Assembly (NCBI RefSeq): GCF_000416235.1
Contig: NZ_ATLO01000028.1
Location: forward strand, 1 to 64,000
Source of the DNA: Pseudomonas sp. CFII64
GTDB taxonomy: Bacteria > Pseudomonadota > Gammaproteobacteria > Pseudomonadales > Pseudomonadaceae
DNA: 64,000 nucleotides
Reading direction: 5' to 3'
The notes below the pieces were generated by a model, which saw nothing but the letters and a program-made list of their open reading frames with translations, was not told the origin of the DNA and ran no database searches. Of this stretch, positions 17,070-25,244 are shown one piece after another. The stretch's first letter is position 1. Every line of letters starts with the position of its first letter. The position numbers and the translations under genes are program-made.

Positions 17070-18353
17070 CTACTTGGTCTCCGCCGACATCATCTTTTTC
17101 CACTGTTGGTAGGCAGCGCGCATGCCAGTCTCGGCGCTCACGTCGCTGACCAGACCGTCTTCGCTTGGCATCTCGCCAGGCAGGCCACGGTTGAGCATGA
17201 TCCACAGGTCTTCGCCGGCCTTGGCGCCCTTCTGCACGCGCTCCCACGCCTCGGAATCGTCCGGTGTGCCGAAGCCCATCGGGCCCTGGAAGTGTTCGTG
17301 CAGGCGCAGGCGATAGCGGTTGGCTACCGCCGGGCCGCCGTCCATGGTGATCACCGAGTGGTGGATTTCAGTCTCGGTTACGGAGATCGGTTGCAGCACC
17401 CGGAAGAACGCCATGGAGCACGCGACGTTGGGGAACAGGTTGAGGTTGAAACCCGAACCACCCACGGCGCGGACGATGCGCCGCACTTGCTGCTCTTCGA
17501 TGCCTTCATCACGCAACTCCACAGCTAGGGCTTCGAAACGCTCAGGGATCGGCTTGTCGAGATCGGCTTCCAGATCCACCAGATCAGGAATCATCACCAT
17601 CACGCTGTGGCCGTTGCCCAGGTCTTCGACGTAGCCCGGGCCTTCGACAAAATCGAACAGCTTGAGGGTTTCTTCATCCACCGAAGACAGGAACGACTTG
17701 TGCACCAGCGGGAAGTGATAGGCGTCGGTGGTGTTTTCCAGCTGGATCTTCCAGTTGCCCGGGAAACGGAAACGGTGTTCGCCCGGGACCTTGATCGGGT
17801 AACCGGCGCCCTGCTTCATGAACAGGTCCATCCACTTTTTGGCCGGGCCGAGGAAATCCACCAACGGTTCGATGTCGTCCTTGAAGGTGGCGAACAACAT
17901 GCCCGCGTATTCTTCGACGCGCAGGCTCACCAGTGGCAGCTCGGCTTTGTCCAGGCAATCGCCGTAGCTTTCCGGGCTTGGCACGCCGCGCAACGAACCA
18001 TCCAGCGCGTAGCTCCAGCCGTGGTACGGGCAGACGAAGCTGTTGGTCTTGCCCTTCTTGTGTTCGCAGACCGTGGCGCCACGATGGCGGCAGCGGTTGA
18101 GGTGCACATGGACCTGCTTCTTGCGGTCGCGGACCACGATCACCGGCTGCTTGCCGATGTACGTGCTTTTGTAACTGCCCGAATCAGGGATTTCGCTGAC
18201 GTGCGCGACCCAGACCCAAGTGCTGTAGAAAATCTTTTCCAGCTCGACGTCAAACAGCTTGGCGTCGGTGTACAGCGAGGTATGCACGCGGTCGTGCTTG
18301 ATCAGCTCGGCGGGGCTGACATCCAGGTTCACGGCGTTGATCAGATGAGTCAC
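17070..18353 (-). CDS. iacC: Rieske aromatic-ring dioxygenase, large (alpha) subunit
   Basis: The 427-residue protein has a Rieske 2Fe-2S site (Cys88, His90, Cys108, His111, in RCRHRGATVCEHKK and FVCPYHGW). Its mononuclear iron site lies in WKIQLENTTDAYHFPLVH, with Asp210, His213 and His218 as the bridging aspartate and iron-binding histidines. These residues indicate an active oxygenase. In characterised iac systems IacCD with IacF converts dioxindole-type intermediates toward catechol. It lies 48 bases after iacI. Confidence 0.92.
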   Translation of the reverse strand: MTHLINAVNLDVSPAELIKHDRVHTSLYTDAKLFDVELEKIFYSTWVWVAHVSEIPDSGSYKSTYIGKQPVIVVRDRKKQVHVHLNRCRHRGATVCEHKKGKTNSFVCPYHGWSYALDGSLRGVPSPESYGDCLDKAELPLVSLRVEEYAGMLFATFKDDIEPLVDFLGPAKKWMDLFMKQGAGYPIKVPGEHRFRFPGNWKIQLENTTDAYHFPLVHKSFLSSVDEETLKLFDFVEGPGYVEDLGNGHSVMVMIPDLVDLEADLDKPIPERFEALAVELRDEGIEEQQVRRIVRAVGGSGFNLNLFPNVACSMAFFRVLQPISVTETEIHHSVITMDGGPAVANRYRLRLHEHFQGPMGFGTPDDSEAWERVQKGAKAGEDLWIMLNRGLPGEMPSEDGLVSDVSAETGMRAAYQQWKKMMSAETK

Positions 18354-18401
18354 GGTGGCTCCTCGTCGGCATTGCTCGCCGACTCTCAGAAATTGTTACT
18401 G

Positions 18402-18938
18402 TCACTGGCCCGACTTATCAGGCACCGGCAGGTGTGCGTTGCTGTTCCATGTGTCTACCGGCCGACTGAACAGGTTCTCGGTGACAAAGTGCGCCATGCG
18501 CCACACGCCTGTTTCGGGCTCTTGCTGGAACTCGACGCTCAGCCGGGCACTGTTCAAATGCGAAGCACCACTGGCGAAAGTCGAGGTCTGTAACATCACC
18601 CAGCTGCCGCTGGCACGATCACCTTCAACGCGGATCAGCTCGCTGGTCAGGAAGTGCACGTTGAGGGCAAAGTGCGCCGGTTCGACCATGTAGGTCGCGA
18701 ACATCGCCCTGATCGAATCCCGACCCCGATAGCCACCAAAGGCGTTCTGGTACTTGGCACCCTTGCCTTCCCAGATAGCGTCTTCAGTGAACAGATCAGC
18801 CAGTTCATCAAGGGGCGAATCCACTCCCAGCTCGTCACACAGCACCATGTAGCGGTTCATGCAGGCGCGGACGGCGTTTTCGCTTTCCAGCTGCGCAAGG
18901 CGCTGTTCAAGCTGCTCGAGGCGAAGTTCGTGGTTCAT
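18402..18938 (-). CDS. iacI: SnoaL/NTF2-like protein of the iac pathway
   Basis: The 178-residue protein begins with a short coiled-coil-like helix (LEQLEQRLAQLESENAVRAC) and continues as a SnoaL_4/NTF2-like domain (DELADLFTEDAIWEGKG, YRGRDSIRAMFATY, ARLSVEFQQE). Its position between iacB and iacC is the one reported for iacI. Its role in indole-3-acetate breakdown is not firmly known; the fold suggests small-molecule binding or dehydration. Confidence 0.85.
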   Translation of the reverse strand: MNHELRLEQLEQRLAQLESENAVRACMNRYMVLCDELGVDSPLDELADLFTEDAIWEGKGAKYQNAFGGYRGRDSIRAMFATYMVEPAHFALNVHFLTSELIRVEGDRASGSWVMLQTSTFASGASHLNSARLSVEFQQEPETGVWRMAHFVTENLFSRPVDTWNSNAHLPVPDKSGQ

Positions 18939-18966
18939 GGCGACAGGCTCTTTAAACTGGCAGGAA

Positions 18967-19326
18967 TCAGCGCTGGATAATCAGTTCGCGGCCGGTACGG
19001 GCCTCGACCTTGGCGTACTTCCAGAGTTTGTAAGGGCCCTCGCCCACCGGCGTGCTGCGGAACAGGTTGCATGCCGCGTTGACGGATTCGATGTCCGGCA
19101 CATCGGCCAGCAGGTAGGTGGTCCATGGATAGCCAGTAGACGGGCCGACCATGCTCTGATCGTCGTCCATGTTGCCGAATACCTTCACACCCGGCAGGTC
19201 GTGAATGCCGTTCCACATGGCGCTAAACGCGGCCCAGACCTCCAGTTGCTCCTCACGTGGGGCGTCGAAAAAGTTCTGATTGATGCCCATGCAAAACAGC
19301 ACGCGCAACGGTTTTTTATCAGTCAT
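18967..19326 (-). CDS. iacB: IacB-like small protein of the iac pathway
   Basis: This 119-residue protein has no motif that I recognise as catalytic. Its size and its place between iacA and iacI match iacB of the described clusters. The visible features are a VLFCMGINQNFF segment, a LADVPDIESVNAACNLF segment and a basic C-terminus, in keeping with a small ABM-like alpha/beta fold. The function is unknown and the symbol is assigned by context. Confidence 0.8.
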   Translation of the reverse strand: MTDKKPLRVLFCMGINQNFFDAPREEQLEVWAAFSAMWNGIHDLPGVKVFGNMDDDQSMVGPSTGYPWTTYLLADVPDIESVNAACNLFRSTPVGEGPYKLWKYAKVEARTGRELIIQR

Positions 19327-19348
19327 GAAAAACTCCTAGAGAAAGTGC

Positions 19349-20521
19349 TTAGAGGTAGCCTGGCAAAGGTGGCTTGCCGAAAAAGATCGCGCCGGCGTTC
19401 TGGTACGTGACGTCGCCCATGAAGGCATGCTGTGTCACCACGTTGGCATCGTTGACGCAGCGCGCCAGAGGGCTGTCGACAGACACGCCGGTCATGCCAG
19501 AAAGCATTTGCGCGGTGCGAGCAACATCGGCCGAAACGCGACTGGCGTGGGTCGAGGACAGGCGCAGAAGATTGGTCACCTCCTGCGGCACCGGGTCGCC
19601 AGCCAGCACCTGCAGCCAGGCACGATCAATGGATTCGTAAAAGAAGGCCCGGGCAGCCAACAGCGCAGCCTCGGCCTTGGCGATTTCTACCTGGGCCAGT
19701 GGACGGTCAGCCAGGGCTGGCGCGCCAGTCACTGAAATACGTCCGCTGGCCATGCCGCGGAGTTCGTCCAGCGCTGCCCGGGCAACGCCCAACCCGACCA
19801 CCGAAAGCACTTGGGTCGCAAACGATAGCGAGGGATAGCGGAAGAATGGCTCGTCCAGATTGGATTTTCCGCCCCTTATGAACGTCCATTCTTCGAGAAC
19901 GGTGACGTCATCAACAACCACATCATGGCTGCCGGTGCCAGCAAGGCCGACGGTGTCCCAGGTCTGCTCGATGCGTGCTGCGCTCCGGGGCATGACGGCC
20001 AGCCGTGGCAGGTCGAGTGTTTCGCCGTTACGCGGGATGATGCCGACGCCAATCAACTCGGCGCCCAGGGAGCCACTGGAGTATTTCCAGCGGCCCTTGA
20101 CCTTGAAACCACCTTCAACCAGATCGGCCGGCTGTGGCGGAAAGATACCGCCCGCGAACACCACGTCTGGGCCGTTGCTGTACACCTTGGCCAAAGTGGC
20201 CACAGGCAGCGCTGCCAGATACATCGGGCTCATACCAAAACTGGCGACCCAACCCGCGGAGCCGTCCGCATGACTGATACGCTCGATCATCTGGCAGAAC
20301 GCTGCCGGCGAGCATTCATTACCACCAAAGCGCTTGGGTACCAGTGCCCGGTAGATGCCTTGGGCTTTGAAGGCGTCGATTACGTCCGGCGAGATGTGTC
20401 GCTGGCGGTCAAACTCACCCTGACGGGCGCGGGTACGGATGTCTTCGAGTAACGCCGCGAAGCTCGTCTCATTAATTATTGGTGCGTCGGCCGGGGCCGA
20501 AAACGCGTTCAAAGCACTCAT
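19349..20521 (-). CDS. iacA: Indole-3-acetate monooxygenase (acyl-CoA-dehydrogenase-fold flavoprotein)
   Basis: The 390-residue protein has the acyl-CoA dehydrogenase/HpaB-like fold of two-component flavin monooxygenases, with GIYRALVPKRFGGNE, ISHADGSAGWVASFG, WDTVGLAGTGSHDVVVDDV and a C-terminal VTYQNAGAIFFGKP. It lacks the YEGT catalytic Glu motif of true dehydrogenases, which fits an oxygenase. IacA oxidises indole-3-acetate at ring carbon 2 using reduced flavin from IacG. Start ATG 20521 overlaps the iacH stop by 4 bases and has a GGAGCT ribosome site. Confidence 0.88.
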   Translation of the reverse strand: MSALNAFSAPADAPIINETSFAALLEDIRTRARQGEFDRQRHISPDVIDAFKAQGIYRALVPKRFGGNECSPAAFCQMIERISHADGSAGWVASFGMSPMYLAALPVATLAKVYSNGPDVVFAGGIFPPQPADLVEGGFKVKGRWKYSSGSLGAELIGVGIIPRNGETLDLPRLAVMPRSAARIEQTWDTVGLAGTGSHDVVVDDVTVLEEWTFIRGGKSNLDEPFFRYPSLSFATQVLSVVGLGVARAALDELRGMASGRISVTGAPALADRPLAQVEIAKAEAALLAARAFFYESIDRAWLQVLAGDPVPQEVTNLLRLSSTHASRVSADVARTAQMLSGMTGVSVDSPLARCVNDANVVTQHAFMGDVTYQNAGAIFFGKPPLPGYL

Positions 20522-21651
20522 AACGAGCTCCATGCGGTGTTGCTGTAAAGGCGATTGATCAGCGTCTCGGCGACGGCCAGCAGGTGTTCGTCTGCACCTT
20601 TGGCCGCGACCAATTGCAGCCCGACGGGCAGGCCTTCGGCGCCGGTCAAGGGAATGGTCAGCGCCGGGTGGCCGGACAGATTGAATGGTCGTACAAACGC
20701 GGTCATGCCCAGCACCGCACGGGTGTCGCTGGCCTCGGACAGGCGTAGCGGCAAATCAGGCATCGTAGGTAGCAACAGCACTGCACCGTCAGCGACGGCC
20801 CTGTCGATCTCCGCGGTGAACAACACTCTCACTTCTTCCGCCGTAGCAAGGGCTGCATCACTGGTCTCTCCCGCAGCCATCAACCGGCCCCGGATATCGG
20901 CACCGACGGCACCGGTTTCCAGCAGATGGGCGCAGGCAATCCAGGTTTCGCGGTTGATCACCGTCATCCCCGCGCCATACGCGGCCTGCATGTGAGCCAG
21001 CGCCAGCGGTTCAGTGGCGAGATCCATCGCCGCGACTGCACGCTCGAAGACTTCACGCACCTCAGGGCTGCACGTTATCTGCAGTACCTTGAGTCGAGGA
21101 ATTTCAACCCCTGCCAGGCGTTTGAAGGTTGGATCAATGGACTCCATCGCCGTCACCACCATGGGCAAGCTGGCGGCGATCGGTCCGACACAATCAAGGC
21201 TGCTGTGTGCGGGCATTACCCCGGCACGACTGACCCTGCCAAACGTCGGTTTGAAACCAAATACCCCACAGCAGCACGCAGGTATGCGAACCGAGCCACC
21301 GGTGTCGGTCCCCAGTGCGAAATCCACCAGGCCTGCGGCGACAGCGGCCGCTGAACCGCTTGAAGAACCGCCCGGTATACGGTCGGGGAAGCGCGGGTTC
21401 AGCGCGGTACCGGTCCAGTGGTTGATCCCTGTAGTCCCAAAGGCCAACTCATGCAGGCTGGTTTTCCCGGTCAAACGACACCCGGCGTCCAACACCGACT
21501 GCACGACGGTCGCGTGCACGGTAGCGGGTGGAGCATCCTGCAGCGATTGGCTGGATGCACGAGTGGGATACCCCGCGACATCCATGGTGTCTTTAACCAT
21601 GACTGTCGGGCCTGAGCCGCCGAGCTCCAGCGCCTGTACGACGATGGTCAT
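20518..21651 (-). CDS. iacH: Amidase-signature family protein of the iac cluster
   Basis: The 377-residue amidase-signature protein shows the Lys-Ser-Ser triad: Lys20 in VMVKDTMD, the serine run in IPGGSSSGSA (residues 96-100), and Ser120 in TDTGGSVRIP as nucleophile. IacH is at the head of the iac set. Its substrate is debated; it may cleave an amide of an opened indole intermediate or IAA conjugates. It overlaps the upstream aldolase gene by 4 bases, so the iac genes are physically fused to the upstream funnelling operon. Confidence 0.86.
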   Translation of the reverse strand: MTIVVQALELGGSGPTVMVKDTMDVAGYPTRASSQSLQDAPPATVHATVVQSVLDAGCRLTGKTSLHELAFGTTGINHWTGTALNPRFPDRIPGGSSSGSAAAVAAGLVDFALGTDTGGSVRIPACCCGVFGFKPTFGRVSRAGVMPAHSSLDCVGPIAASLPMVVTAMESIDPTFKRLAGVEIPRLKVLQITCSPEVREVFERAVAAMDLATEPLALAHMQAAYGAGMTVINRETWIACAHLLETGAVGADIRGRLMAAGETSDAALATAEEVRVLFTAEIDRAVADGAVLLLPTMPDLPLRLSEASDTRAVLGMTAFVRPFNLSGHPALTIPLTGAEGLPVGLQLVAAKGADEHLLAVAETLINRLYSNTAWSSL

Positions 21652-22424
21652 CGTTCGGCCCTCGCCCCGGCATTCTTCTCCTTCATTTTGCGCACCATGG
21701 CGTTGAAGAATTTCTCGGCGAAGCCGCTGTCACGGATCAGCATCGCGGTCAGATCAGCACAGCGCTCGCTGACTGCCGGGGGCAAAGGGGTGTTCTCACC
21801 CTGCATGGAAGACGCCAGGGCCTGAATCTCTGCGGCGCGCTGTACGGTCCAGAGCAGGAAGAAGGCGCGCTCGATATCCTTCTCGCCGACTGCAATACCA
21901 TGGTTCTGCAACACCAGAATGTGCTTGTCACCCAGGCTGTTGAGCATGCGTTCTTTTTCGTCGGCAAACAGGGTGATGCCTTCGAACGGGTGATAGCCAA
22001 TGCGACCGGTCAGTTGGGCACCATAGAAACTGTCATGGGTGAACCCTGAGCGCTTCTGAGCTACGGCTGACACGGCTGTCGTGTGGGTATGGATCAGGCA
22101 ATGGATGTCATCGCGGGCGCCATGCACCGCACTGTGCAGCGCGAATCCAGCCGGGTTTGCATCGAATTCAGAGGCCTGCAGCTTATTGCCCTGCAGATCG
22201 ACCTTGAGCAGATTCTGCGGGGTCACTTCGCTGTAGTTGAGCCCGAACGGGTTCACCAGATAGTGATTATCAGGGCCCGGAAGCCGTGCAGAAATGTGAT
22301 TGAAGATGGTCTCGGTCCAGCCGAAGAAATCTACCAGGTGGTAACAATGGGCCAGCTTGACCCGAAGTTCCCATTCACCTTCGCTGTAAGAGGCCGAGGA
22401 TGGATCTTGCAGATGATCAGTCAT
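21648..22424 (-). CDS. Class II aldolase/adducin family protein
   Basis: The 258-residue protein has the zinc-site motif of class II aldolases (CLIHTHTTAVSAVA) and a later LQNHGIAVGE, so the metal ligands appear intact. The family includes fuculose- and ribulose-phosphate aldolases/epimerases and decarboxylases of aromatic or hydroxy acids. There is no sugar-phosphate context here. It is translationally coupled to iacH, so a carbon-carbon cleavage on an indole or ring-opened intermediate is plausible but unproven. Confidence 0.8.
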   Translation of the reverse strand: MTDHLQDPSSASYSEGEWELRVKLAHCYHLVDFFGWTETIFNHISARLPGPDNHYLVNPFGLNYSEVTPQNLLKVDLQGNKLQASEFDANPAGFALHSAVHGARDDIHCLIHTHTTAVSAVAQKRSGFTHDSFYGAQLTGRIGYHPFEGITLFADEKERMLNSLGDKHILVLQNHGIAVGEKDIERAFFLLWTVQRAAEIQALASSMQGENTPLPPAVSERCADLTAMLIRDSGFAEKFFNAMVRKMKEKNAGARAER

Positions 22425-22440
22425 GGTTATTGACTCGCTT

Positions 22441-23436
22441 TTAATGGGCAGCCTTGTGGGCAGCCGAGCGGAAACGGGCCAGACTCAGAATGTTCCGAGT
22501 GTGTGGCATCGAAAGACCTTGTAGTTCGGCAAGCTCCACAACCGCGTCACCGATAGCAGCCAGTTCCAGCGGTTTGCCCGCATCGAAGTCTTGAAGCATG
22601 GAAGTGCGCACAGCGCCCATGCCTTCACCCATGCGCAGAAAAGTCTGCGGATCATGGGAAACCCGTACCCCATACGCAGCAGCCACAAGCAGTGCTTCGT
22701 GCAACACGTTCAGGACGCCTGGGACCAGTTCGTCGCGCCCGTAGATCTGCTGCAGGGTCGCGCCAGTGACCACTGACAGAGGATTGGACGTGAGGTTGGC
22801 AATAATCTTGGTCCACAACGTGTCACGAATCCGGTCGGTGGCACGGGCCTGGACCCCTGCCACTTCCATCATTGAGCACAGCCCTTGAAGACGCTCGGTG
22901 ATCTCGTCTCTGGGCTCACCAAAGATCATCAGATGAGGGTTGGTGGATCGAACCACAGCCGGGCGCTCCACCTGGGCGGTGATGAACACCACTGCGCCGA
23001 TCAGGTGTTGCGCGTCCATTGCCGCGCTGAGTTCACCGGCCGGGTCCACCGCTTCGATGTGCTGACCGGCGAAGCGACCGCTCTGGTAGCTGAAATACCA
23101 CCACGGCACGCCATTGACTGCCGGGATCACGATGGTGTCCGGGCCCAGCAACGGAGCTAGGGTAGGCAGCAGGTGACGCAGGGCATCGGCCTTGGTGCAA
23201 ATGAACACCACGTCCTGAATCCCGAGTTCGGCAGGTTCATCGCTGGCGTTGACCTGAACGCAGTGGGTGCCCTCAAGGTCGTGCAGCGTGATGCCCTTTT
23301 GCCTGATTGCAGAGAGCGTTTCGCCCCGTGCCAGCACGCTGACGTGTTGACCACCCAGACTCAGCCGTACCGCCAGCGTGGAGCCAATTGCGCCCGCGCC
23401 GACGATGCAGACGCGACGTTTGTTTTCTGCGTTCAT
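22441..23436 (-). CDS. Ketopantoate-reductase-like (ApbA/PanE family) dehydrogenase
   Basis: The 331-residue protein opens with a Rossmann motif (CIVGAGAIGSTLAVRLSLGG), has the PanE-typical FICTKADAL and VIPAVNGVPWW segments, and a C-terminal helical domain (LWTKIIANLTSNPLSVVTG). I chose the start with GGGAGG 8 bases upstream. The family contains true ketopantoate reductases and D-2-hydroxyacid dehydrogenases. Next to an aromatic aminotransferase, an indole-lactate/indole-pyruvate interconversion is an attractive but untested role; pantothenate synthesis is less likely here. Confidence 0.8.
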   Translation of the reverse strand: MNAENKRRVCIVGAGAIGSTLAVRLSLGGQHVSVLARGETLSAIRQKGITLHDLEGTHCVQVNASDEPAELGIQDVVFICTKADALRHLLPTLAPLLGPDTIVIPAVNGVPWWYFSYQSGRFAGQHIEAVDPAGELSAAMDAQHLIGAVVFITAQVERPAVVRSTNPHLMIFGEPRDEITERLQGLCSMMEVAGVQARATDRIRDTLWTKIIANLTSNPLSVVTGATLQQIYGRDELVPGVLNVLHEALLVAAAYGVRVSHDPQTFLRMGEGMGAVRTSMLQDFDAGKPLELAAIGDAVVELAELQGLSMPHTRNILSLARFRSAAHKAAH

Positions 23437-23465
23437 ATCAGAGACCTCCCGCATGTCTGCTTGAA

Positions 23466-24650
23466 TCAAGCGCGAAGTGCATCGCGCAATGCCTGGGCAA
23501 CCACATCCACGTTGGCCATTGAAAGTCCCGAAACATTCAAACGTCCGGACCCCACGGCATAGACGGCATGTTCCTTTCTCAGGGCCTCGACCAGCGACGT
23601 GGCACAGCCGAGGTTGGAAAACATGCCTCGCTGCAAAGGCAACTGAGTGAACGCATCCACCCCCTGGCGATGCAGCGCTTCGATAAGCGCGGCCCGCAGC
23701 ATGACAATGCGCTGGCGCATGGCTCCGACTTCATCACGCCAAATGCTGGTCAGCTCCACGCTGTGCAGGATCAGGCTGACCACTTCGGCACCGTGAGCCG
23801 GTGGCATGGACCAGATGCAACGCGCCAGATCCACCAGATGGGATTTGATGACCGCCATACGGGGTGCATTGCTGCCCGCAATAAACAGCGCCCCGGTACG
23901 TTCGCGGTACAGACCAAAATTTTTCGAGCAGGAAACGGCGACCAATACCAACGGCAGTTGCGCAGCAAACAGCCGCACTGCCTCGGCGTCTTCGACAAGA
24001 CCGTCACCGAAGCCCTGGTACGCCAGGTCAAAGACCGGTACCAGGCCTTGGGCTTGCACCTGGGCGAGGATAGCGCGCCACTGCTCCAGGGTCGGATCGA
24101 TACCGGTCGGGTTATGACAGGACGCCTGCAGCAGCACCATTTCACCGGGCTTCAAGTCGGACATGCCGGCCAGCAAGGCTTGCAGATTGAAAGCCCCTTG
24201 CACGTCAAGGTGGTCATAGCCAGGTGTGGCCACTGACGCACTGGCGAAGATGCTTTGGTGAATCGCCCAGGTTGGCGTACCGATCAACACATTGCGTACG
24301 CCGGCACGACGAGCAAACTCTGCGGCCAGTCGAACGGCTCCGGTGCCACCGGGGGTCTGGACGCCTTCGGTAGCCCATTGGCCTGTTGGCGTACCGAAGA
24401 CCAGCGTTGACAACGCTTCGGTAAAACCCGGAGCGCCTTCGGTTGGCGTGTAGGCTTTGGTCTTCTGGCTCGCCAGCAACCATGCTTCGGCTCTCTTCAC
24501 TGCAGCCATCACCGGAGCATTGCCGCCGGCGTCTTTGTAGATACCCACACCGAGGTCAATTTTGTCCGCGCGCTCATCACGCAGGTACAAATCGATAAGT
24601 CCCAGAATAGGGTCATCAGGCAATAGATTTAATTCGTTGAATATCGTCAA
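23466..24650 (-). CDS. Aromatic amino acid aminotransferase (TyrB/AspC family)
   Basis: The 394-residue PLP aminotransferase is full length. It has NLLPDDPILGL at the start, CHNPTGID, the PLP lysine in SCSKNFGLYRERTG, and the substrate-carboxylate arginine in GSGRLNVSGLS. The family accepts Asp, Tyr, Phe and Trp. Here the neighbours suggest tryptophan to indole-3-pyruvate, or scavenging of other aromatic amino acids. A housekeeping tyrB role is possible, but the operon position argues for catabolism. Confidence 0.85.
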   Translation of the reverse strand: MTIFNELNLLPDDPILGLIDLYLRDERADKIDLGVGIYKDAGGNAPVMAAVKRAEAWLLASQKTKAYTPTEGAPGFTEALSTLVFGTPTGQWATEGVQTPGGTGAVRLAAEFARRAGVRNVLIGTPTWAIHQSIFASASVATPGYDHLDVQGAFNLQALLAGMSDLKPGEMVLLQASCHNPTGIDPTLEQWRAILAQVQAQGLVPVFDLAYQGFGDGLVEDAEAVRLFAAQLPLVLVAVSCSKNFGLYRERTGALFIAGSNAPRMAVIKSHLVDLARCIWSMPPAHGAEVVSLILHSVELTSIWRDEVGAMRQRIVMLRAALIEALHRQGVDAFTQLPLQRGMFSNLGCATSLVEALRKEHAVYAVGSGRLNVSGLSMANVDVVAQALRDALRA

Positions 24651-24679
24651 CTTTTATACTCCGCCCAGCCGTCGACACG

Positions 24680-24705
24680 ATCGGCGGGCGCAGGGGCTCG
24701 CCGAT
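24680..24705 (-). other. Intercistronic hairpin between Rid-family and aminotransferase genes
   Basis: ATCGGCGGGC and GCTCGCCGAT form a 10-bp stem (one G-T pair) with a 6-base loop inside the only sizeable gap (130 bases) between the UbiD-like gene and iacG. No T-run follows on the minus strand. It may attenuate or stabilise the transcript, or mark an internal promoter region. Confidence 0.4.
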
Positions 24706-24780
24706 GCAACTCTGCACCGCGTCAACAGTGAAACTTTCAGGTTTTAGCTCAGTAACGACTGCTTATATAAAACAGGGCGA

Positions 24781-25215
24781 CTACTTGGAAACAGCTGTCT
24801 TACGGGCGATTACTTCAATCTCGCAAACACCCAGCGGATTGGCCAGACTGCCCGCACCGAGCACACTCCACGCAGGATAAGGAGCCTCGGTGATGTAGCG
24901 ATCCTTGACCTCAGCCATCGTCGTCAACTCGCTGGAAATATCCAGGTGAAACGAGGTCAGCTTGATCACGTCATCCCACGTGCAGCCGCTCATCGCCAGC
25001 ACTTCGCCGATCTGCGTGAATGCGCGCTCAAACGCGGGTTTCAGGTCTGCGCCCTCCTCTGCGGTGGGTGCTGCCACGACGCCAGTCAGATAAACCCAGC
25101 CATCAACTTCGATCGCCGAAGGGCAATGGGCGAAGGTGTAGGCGTTGGCCATATTCGGGTGTACATAGTCTTTGGCGCGACGACGCGCACCGTTCACTTT
25201 CAATGCTTCAGACAT
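24781..25215 (-). CDS. Rid-family (YjgF/YER057c) protein, atypical active site
   Basis: The 144-residue protein has the Rid trimer fold (GWVYLTGVVAAP, FTQIGEVLAMSGCTWDDVIKL, CEIEVIARK). In imine-hydrolysing RidA the segment before the last strand has a conserved arginine in a P-A-R context; here it reads YPAWSVLGAG, with tryptophan at that place. It is therefore closer to Rid groups that lack deaminase activity. It sits 29 bases after an amine oxidase gene, whose imine product would be the expected substrate of an active Rid enzyme. Confidence 0.83.
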   Translation of the reverse strand: MSEALKVNGARRRAKDYVHPNMANAYTFAHCPSAIEVDGWVYLTGVVAAPTAEEGADLKPAFERAFTQIGEVLAMSGCTWDDVIKLTSFHLDISSELTTMAEVKDRYITEAPYPAWSVLGAGSLANPLGVCEIEVIARKTAVSK

Positions 25216-25244
25216 AACTAATATTCCAGATGTTCACCGGGCAC

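Noticed and set aside
17607..18593. Plus-strand frame of 328 codons
   Set aside because: Antisense to the Rieske alpha subunit with all iron ligands; no recognisable domain.
24781..25215. Reading the Rid protein as a standard RidA imine deaminase
   Set aside because: The conserved active-site arginine is not in place, so I kept only the family-level call.
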